Source: Verticillium longisporum
Taxonomy: Eukaryota; Ascomycota; Sordariomycetes; Glomerellales; Plectosphaerellaceae
Assembly: GCA_019188255.1 (NCBI GenBank)
Contig: JAETXT010000014.1
Span: forward strand, 62,001-126,000
DNA: 64,000 bases
Reading direction: 5' to 3'
Shown piece by piece: positions 58,198 through 64,000 of this stretch. Below the pieces are notes generated by a model that was not told the DNA's origin, made no database searches, and saw only the letters and a program-made list of their open reading frames with translations. A program made the translations under genes and the position numbers. Every line of letters starts with the position of its first letter. The stretch's first letter is position 1.

Positions 58198-59286
58198 ATG
58201 CGTTTCACCGTTGCCTCCGCTCTGGCCATGGCCACCACCGTCTCCGCCCACGCTCAGATGTACGGCATCTGGGTCAACGGCGTTGACCAGGGTGATGGCC
58301 GCAAGGACTACATCCGCTCTCCCCCCAACAACAGCCCCGTCAAGGACCTCACGAGCCCCGACCTCGTCTGCGGCCCCAACGGTGGCACCCCCGTCCCCAG
58401 CTTCGCCAAGGCTGCCGCCGGTGACAAGCTTAGCTTCGAGTGGTACCATGACAACCGCGACGACGACATCATTGACGGCTCCCACGCGGGTCCCCTGATC
58501 ACCTACATTGCCGAGTACACCGAGACTGACGGTTCCGGCCCCATCTGGACCAAGATCGCTGAGGATGGTTACTCCGGCGGCAAGTGGGCCGTTGACAAGA
58601 TCAAGGCCAACCACGGCAAGCAGGACTTCACCCTGCCTGCCGGCCTCGCCGCTGGCAAGTACCTTGTCCGCCAGGAGATCATTGCCCACCACGAGTCCGA
58701 TGTGGCCTTTGCCTCCAACCCCGCCCGTGGCGCCCAGTTCTACCCCTCTTGCGTCCAGCTCGAGGTCACCGAGGGTGGCAGCGCTGTTCCCGATGAGGGC
58801 TTCGACTTCAACACCGGTTACACCTCGGCCGACCCCGGTATCGTCTTCAACCTGTACAGCGGCTACACCAGCTACACGATCCCCGGCCCCAAGGTCTGGA
58901 CCGGTGCTGGCTCCGGCAGCGCCCCCGCTCCCAAGCCCACCACCGCTGCTCCTGTCGCCACCACCACTGCCGCCGCCCCTGTTGCTCCTACCACCACCGC
59001 CGCCCCCGTCGTTCCCGCCCCCGGCAACGGCAGCGAGGATGACTCCGAGGGTGCCCCGGCCCCCGTCTTCTCTTCCATCGCGTCGGCCGCCCCCGTCGTT
59101 CCCACCACGACCGCTGCCTACCCCGTCCCCACGACCACCCTGGCCACCGTTGTCAAGCCCCCCTCGGCCACCAACGCGCCTACCACTCCTCCCACCACAC
59201 CCCCTACCACCTGCAAGGCCAAGCGCTCCAGGTCCCGCAAGGCCCGCCGCAGCGCCAAGAAGGTCGCCCGCCGTGCCCAGCTCTAA
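58198..59286 (+). CDS. AA9 (formerly GH61) lytic polysaccharide monooxygenase with polybasic C-tail
   Basis: A single exon of 362 residues. The signal peptide ends at TTVSA-17, leaving His18 as the mature N-terminus, which forms the copper histidine brace with His96 (DGSHAGPL). The third copper-site residues are Gln180 and Tyr182 (GAQFYPSC), with His165 (IIAHHES) as the second-sphere His. Cys58 and Cys185 likely form the conserved disulfide. After about residue 240 comes a Thr/Pro/Ala linker, then, in place of a cellulose-binding CBM1, a short basic tail (KAKRSRSRKARRSAKKVARR). The enzyme oxidatively cleaves cellulose or related glucans outside the cell. Strong C-ending codon bias suggests high expression. 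Confidence 0.92.
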   Translation: MRFTVASALAMATTVSAHAQMYGIWVNGVDQGDGRKDYIRSPPNNSPVKDLTSPDLVCGPNGGTPVPSFAKAAAGDKLSFEWYHDNRDDDIIDGSHAGPLITYIAEYTETDGSGPIWTKIAEDGYSGGKWAVDKIKANHGKQDFTLPAGLAAGKYLVRQEIIAHHESDVAFASNPARGAQFYPSCVQLEVTEGGSAVPDEGFDFNTGYTSADPGIVFNLYSGYTSYTIPGPKVWTGAGSGSAPAPKPTTAAPVATTTAAAPVAPTTTAAPVVPAPGNGSEDDSEGAPAPVFSSIASAAPVVPTTTAAYPVPTTTLATVVKPPSATNAPTTPPTTPPTTCKAKRSRSRKARRSAKKVARRAQL

Positions 59287-60722
59287 GCTGTGGGCTGTCA
59301 CGATATATGATGGCATGAGCCGTCTGTTCAGTGGCCTGTGGCCGATGACAGAGGCCACTTCATTCGGTCGGGGATGAGAGCGTGTGTTTTCGGAAGCATA
59401 CGACGGTCTACGATTTTGATTCCTGTATATATTGATCCAAGCGTGCATATACTGCGTGTAGAATCTGAAGATTTTCAGCAGACTTATTCCATCACGATCC
59501 TCCTGTGACTCGTGTGATTATTCGTTTGTCAAAGCAGACAATATGCATGATCATGTACTGTTGTTCCGCAGTTGATCGTCTCGGGAGCTGCTGGAAAGTT
59601 CCTCAATTGTACGCTACATTTGGAGTGCAGCCTGCTAGCCTACCAGTGCCTCGGCAAGCAAGAAGAAACAGGAAAAACAAAAACAACAGCCCGACGTCTA
59701 TAACTCTATGTCAGGCGCGAGTATCTCTTCAACGTCGAGCCATCCATCTTCCCTGGCTATTATCGAACCTTCGATACGTCGAATACGAGCAGGGCCTCCA
59801 GTCTCCCGGTCCAGGCTAGTCAAAACAAAGTCCACTTTAACAATTACAGCACAGCCAAGGCAGGCATGGCACGTCCGGTTGGGTGTCAATGTCCGACGCT
59901 CATCTCGTGTCGTGTGGGCAGGTGGACCCATCTGCCTGGCCCGATATATTGGCGGGGCCGATGGGACAGATCCCTTCGTGTCTCCACTCAGGGCGGGGGC
60001 GGGCAAGCTTGAAACTCGAGCAGGCTGTGGAGCCGCTAGAACCTCCTGTAGATGGGTTTTACTGGGCCCCGTTGACTGGCAGAACTCAGCCACAGGAAGC
60101 TCCAAGAATACCTACCGTCACGCGCGCCCTTGTAGGGAAGCGAGAACAGCAGCAGAAGTCCCTCGAACCAATCTTACAATGTACTATGGTAGGTCTATGG
60201 TGGTCTGTTCAACAGTCAACAGATACAGGAGAGATTCTCTTCCGTCCATCTGATGCCTCTGTAACTGGGCCGTGCAACTATGCCTCTACGTAATTCCTCG
60301 ATAGTAGTAGCCTTGGGGCCTTGTCGGAACGGCTCTTCTTCTATTATTCTAGGTGGTAGAAACCTAGGACATATCATTTCCAGTCAACAGCAGCCTTTGC
60401 TGGCCCATGATGCCTCCAAAAATGCTGCAATCGCTGGAAGATCCTCGGCCCGGTTGGGTGCTATCTGCCGTTCAAACAAATCCTAGTTCAGATGCATATC
60501 CAAGAGGGCCTTGAGAAGAGCGTGACTGAGAATGCACGAGCCATTGGAGACAGAAACTATCAATGCATGGCTTTACGATATTAATCAAGGATTATTGGAC
60601 ATTTGGTAAAGACCAAGGTCGAGCTGCCGGTACGCCTAGTCAAAGTTGACGAAGAACATAGGATGGCCCACGGGTGTCGATCGGTCCGCAAGTACATCTT
60701 TTCGTAGACCTTAGCTGGGTTC
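59287..60722. other. Intergenic region with a possible minus-strand exon
   Basis: On the minus strand an open frame ending at 59698 reads VIVKVDFVLTSLDRETGG, then RRIEGSIIAREDGWLDVEEI before LAPDIEL and the stop (about 59835-59698). It has natural amino-acid composition and could be the last exon of an unrecognised gene, but I see no clear upstream exons or start. The rest shows nothing. Confidence 0.25.
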
Positions 60723-61328
60723 CTACCGAAATATGAACTCCTCGAGCTCTCTATATGCCCTTTCCATGTCGTCGTTAACAATGATCAAATCGTGCAGCCC
60801 TGGTGTTGCATCTGCATACTCCAATTCTGTCTTCGCCTGTGCCATTCGTCTCAGTATGTCTTCCTCATTCTCAGTGCCGCGGCTCCGAAGACGTCGCTCA
60901 AGCTCTTCGAGACTGGGAGGTTCGACGAAGACATAACGAGCGACAGGAATCTCGGGGCTTCCCTGTAGCTGCTTGACACCCTCCAGGTCAATGTCGAGCA
61001 GAACAATGGTCCCTTGAACCAAGCTCTTGGCCACTTGATCAATGATAGCTCGTCTGCTGGTGCCATACATGGAACCACTAAACGTTGTGTGTTCGATGAA
61101 TTTGTCCTGCGTAACGAGAGCAGTGAACTGTGGGTCGGAGACAAAGTAGTAGTCCACGCCATCGACCTCACCTGGCCGGGGGCTCCTTGTGGTATGTGAG
61201 ACCGTAAGCGCAAACAATCCGCGGTGCGTGTCCCGAAGCTTCTTGATAAGGGCTCCTTTGCCCACGCCGGACGGACCCGAAATGACAATAGGCTGGTCTG
61301 CCCGCATCGCTGCTTGTATTGACCGCAT
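60723..61328 (-). CDS. GUK1: Guanylate kinase
   Basis: From the ATG at 61328 (MRSIQAAMRADQPIVISG) the protein has 201 residues, the normal size; an upstream in-frame ATG at 61409 would add 27 residues that are not family-like. The P-loop GPSGVGKGALIKKL binds ATP. HTTRSPRPGEVDGVDYYFVS is the GMP-binding region (Ser and Arg in TTRxPRxGE). IVLLDIDLEGVKQLQ and RYVFVEPPSLEELERRLRSRGTE complete the core and lid. It makes GDP from GMP in the cytosol. A first small exon and an intron before 61328 are possible, since yeast-type enzymes start at a similar point. Intact. Confidence 0.9.
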   Translation of the reverse strand: MRSIQAAMRADQPIVISGPSGVGKGALIKKLRDTHRGLFALTVSHTTRSPRPGEVDGVDYYFVSDPQFTALVTQDKFIEHTTFSGSMYGTSRRAIIDQVAKSLVQGTIVLLDIDLEGVKQLQGSPEIPVARYVFVEPPSLEELERRLRSRGTENEEDILRRMAQAKTELEYADATPGLHDLIIVNDDMERAYRELEEFIFR

Positions 61329-62657
61329 GAAGTGGATATGATAAAAATGGGCGATGTGGTGCTCAAGTGCCTTGTGAACAAGAATTCTACAGTTGCTCCT
61401 GTATGGCAAGGCAAGCCCTGGATGTAGGTAACTGAATGAAATAGCGGCGGGTTGAAAACTCAGGCGAGTTGGAAAAGCCCTGGTTTTAGGCAGCGCAATG
61501 GTGGTAGAGAGAGAAGGAAAGTATGCAAGTTCTCATCCAGGGGTAGAAGACGGTCTACGATCTTATATGAGGTCTCCGACTGAACGGACCAGCGAGACCG
61601 CTCGGAAATTCTGTGCGTGCTAGCTTCAAAACTTAAAAAACTTTAAACTTAGTATGATACCTTGATAGCTGAACTCATACATGCAAGAGTCCAGGACACC
61701 CAGCATGTTTATGGCTGTGCTGACTTTGCAAGTCGATGTCTGTGTTTGGCATGCTTGCCTGCCTTTGGCTGCATGGCGCCACTGATGGTTCGGTGTACGA
61801 GGCCGATGGCTTGAGTAACGCTAAGTGACTTGAGTTTATCATGGGTTTGACGCTTCCTCAAAATATTTGACTTTGTCTGGTGTTCTAAAGAAGACTTAAG
61901 ACTCGTAGAGTCTTGAATCGTCTTCCAATAAGCAGGCGACAATACTACCTAGTAGTTCAGTGCCTTGGCGGTGGTAACCAAGAATACCCGTCTTAGCTCT
62001 AAGGAGTGCTAGCTGGCAGGTATCCCGCAGTGGCAGCTCGAAACCTCTGAGATGACGCACATCAGGCGCTAATAAGAGCCCCACCATCTCATGTTTGGCG
62101 CGTCGCTGCGTGCCTGAGCTGCCGCATCGTCCACTGAACGGAATGCCTGACAGCTTTGATGGTTGAGGTACTGCATCTCTGCAAAAGCAGTCAGCTATCT
62201 TGATAAGAATTCGAAGGTATTCAGCACATTTCTACCCCAAGACCGTCTCAGACCGCCGTCTCAAATGCGGCTCTTGGTTTCCTGTCTTCGCCCCGACTTC
62301 AGGGTCCGTTTTCGTAGCCGCTAGGCGACCCAGCATTTTCAACGGTCGCGGCGGGCGTCTCACAGGGGCAATGGGTCTTATCAGCTCTTTATCAGCACTC
62401 AATCACGCCAACTAGCTCCAACGTTCCGTCCACCTTTTCGACATTTGGACCAGCCATTGCATCGTCAGATCCAAATCAGAACTCTTGTCAGACCTCTCGT
62501 CCAATACCACCACCTGGCTTCTTCGAGACGTGCCTTCGACGCCGAGTGTTATCCTCCCAACTGCATCGCGCCCGGCGTCCGGCACGCCGAGAGAGGCGAA
62601 CCCGAGAGGGCTGGAGTGCAAAGGAGAAGGGCCACTCAGCAGCATGCTCCCGCCGAC
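61329..62657. other. Intergenic spacer
   Basis: 1.3 kb between divergent genes (GUK1 on minus, GT31-like on plus). Both promoters lie here; short open frames at 61.7-62.1 kb have no recognisable content. Confidence 0.4.
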
Positions 62658-64000
62658 ATGAAGCTCAGAATACCCCAGACCCGCACCGTCAGGAGCCTGG
62701 CCTCCGCTGTTGGTGTCACCATATTCGTGTACCTCCTCATTAGCAATCTCGAGACCCGTCTCCGTCTTGGCGACGATGGCCTCGCGTCGCACCCGTCCAG
62801 AGCCGGATCATCGCCAGCCAGAAATCCCGACTGCCCTGGGCCTGCACTCCGACACCTGCGCAACCTCGAGCTCAACCTAACCGACACCATCACCTACACG
62901 AAGCGGTGCATCAAACCCGTTGTCACACGATCCCTCGACCGCGACGCTGTTGCGCAAATAGACGAACCCCTCCTCAAGACCAAGACGAAGATAGATCTCA
63001 GTTCGTGCGCACCAGTCCAGCTCGAAAGATGCGATCCTATCCCACTGCGCGTTCCGCGCCCATACCCAAAGTCCACCTATCCCCAATACGTTTTTGGCGT
63101 CGCCACGTCGTACGAGCGCTACGAAGAGTCAATAGACACATTCGCCTTTTGGCTTGCAGGGTCGCATGCCAAGCTGGTCGGTGTCGTCACCGACTATGAC
63201 GAAAACCGCCCCAACCTCGAAGCTCTCGTCGCTCGCTATGCCGAGCGCGATGTCATTGCCAGCTTCGTCAAGCCCATTCGCTCAAGGCTCAGCGTCGGCC
63301 AAAACCACTTCACCATCATCCGCGACCTCGTCAAGGCTTCAGGCCCCGAAACCGAATGGATCGCTATCCTCGATGACGACACATTCTTCCCCTCTCTCCA
63401 CAAGCTCACCGTCGCCCTTTCCGACATTGATCACACGCAGCAGGCGTACGTCGGTGCCCTATCAGAGGACTTTAGAGCTGTTCGCACCTTTGGCTACATG
63501 GCTTTCGGTGGAGGCGGCGTTTTCCTGTCGGCGAAGCTGGCGCGGGACCTCGAACCCCTGCTTGAGACATGCCTCAACGAGGCCAAGACGGGCGAGGGCG
63601 ACGCGCTCGTGCGCGAATGCGTTTACAAACACACGCATACCAAGCTGACGCCACTGCCGGGGCTGCACCAAATGGACATGGCCAGGGACGCCACGGGTTT
63701 CTACGAGGGAGGCCCCAGCCCCCTGAGCGTCCACCACTGGAAGAGCTGGTACTTCTCCCCGTCGAGCTCATGGCCACCATCAACCACGTCTGCGGCGACT
63801 GCTTCCTGCAGCGCTGGCGCATGGGCGCCGACACGGTCCTCACCAACGGCTATTCCATCAGCATCTACCGCGACGGTCTCGACAACGTCGACCTCAGCCG
63901 CATGGAAGATACGTGGTCCAATGACCAGCCCGACTTTTACGACTTTAGCATTGGGCCGTTACGAAAACCTATGAAGCCGGGGCAGAAGAAGATGTATAAG
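62658..64000 (+). CDS. Fungal GT31-like (DUF604) glycosyltransferase, 3' end outside window (frame interrupted)
   Basis: The start MKLRIPQTRTVRSLASAVGV at 62658 gives a type II membrane anchor (VGVTIFVYLLISNLETRL), typical for Golgi enzymes. The catalytic part has YVFGVATSYERYEESIDTFA, KLVGVVTDYDENRP, WIAILDDDTFFPSLHKL (the DDD motif that binds Mn and the sugar nucleotide), and AFGGGGVFLSAKLARDLEP with GLHQMDMARD. At the C run 63757-63760 one base is missing; after it the frame continues VELMATINHVCGDCFLQRW to the window end without a stop. An upstream in-frame ATG at 62445 gives a non-family-like extension, so 62658 is preferred. Probable role: galactosyl- or related transfer in protein or lipid glycosylation. 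Confidence 0.82.

Noticed and set aside
58141..59448. 435-residue open frame on the minus strand opposite the AA9 gene
   Set aside because: It is a Gly-rich frame produced by the strong C-ending codon bias of the real gene on the other strand; no signal, domain or start context supports it.
61890..61930. Similarity of AGTCTTGAATC to the interior of the GT90 element
   Set aside because: Only about 11 bases are shared and there are no inverted repeats around it; too short to call a second copy.
1..64000. CRISPR arrays, bacterial operons or ribosome-binding sites
   Set aside because: None seen; the spliced genes and protein families are those of a fungus nuclear genome.

Overview
The window is nuclear DNA from a filamentous ascomycete (Pezizomycotina, most likely a Sordariomycete). 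The genes carry short introns of about 48-80 nt with GTATGT/GTGAGT-type donors and CTAAC/CTGAC branch sites. The gene content is typical of such fungi: a phiA-type wall protein, a GH32 fructan hydrolase, an AA9 LPMO, fungal GT90 and GT31 glycosyltransferases, Zn(II)2Cys6 regulators, IRE1 and a delta-12 desaturase. The species cannot be fixed from the sequence alone. All names rest on motifs and family knowledge, and no search was run.

Layout. 0-10 kb: the 3' end of a methyltransferase, a phiA-like gene, then a divergent pair (MFS sugar transporter on -, secreted GH32 on +) that reads as a small fructan-use locus, then a fungal integral membrane protein. 10-19 kb: a SWIB/DEK-C nuclear protein, a Hel2/ZNF598-type RING ligase and, tail to tail with it, IRE1. 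19-24 kb: about 5 kb of gene-poor DNA with TACCTAGGTA repeats and a broken M35 metalloprotease. 24-33 kb: a small membrane-anchored or secreted protein, a delta-12 desaturase with an in-frame stop in a histidine box, and a GT90 gene split by a 329-bp element with perfect 38-bp terminal inverted repeats. 33-46 kb: housekeeping genes CCT2 and eIF3b back to back, a TBC protein lacking both catalytic fingers, and a membrane-anchored CE9-like amidohydrolase. 46-53 kb: a compact group of LigB-type dioxygenase, Zn2Cys6 regulator, monocarboxylate-type transporter and second Zn2Cys6 regulator, plausibly a catabolic cluster. 53-64 kb: a cysteine-rich secreted protein with an internally duplicated module, an AA9 LPMO with a polybasic tail, guanylate kinase, and a GT31-like glycosyltransferase running off the end.

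A cross-cutting feature: about ten genes are interrupted by one- or two-base losses, most of them inside short homopolymer runs, and restoring the base recovers a full-length family member. This looks more like under-called homopolymers in the assembly than mass pseudogenisation. The GT90 gene is the exception: it also carries a mobile-element insertion and two nonsense codons and is probably truly dead. Gene coordinates below cover whole genes, and intron positions are given in the text.
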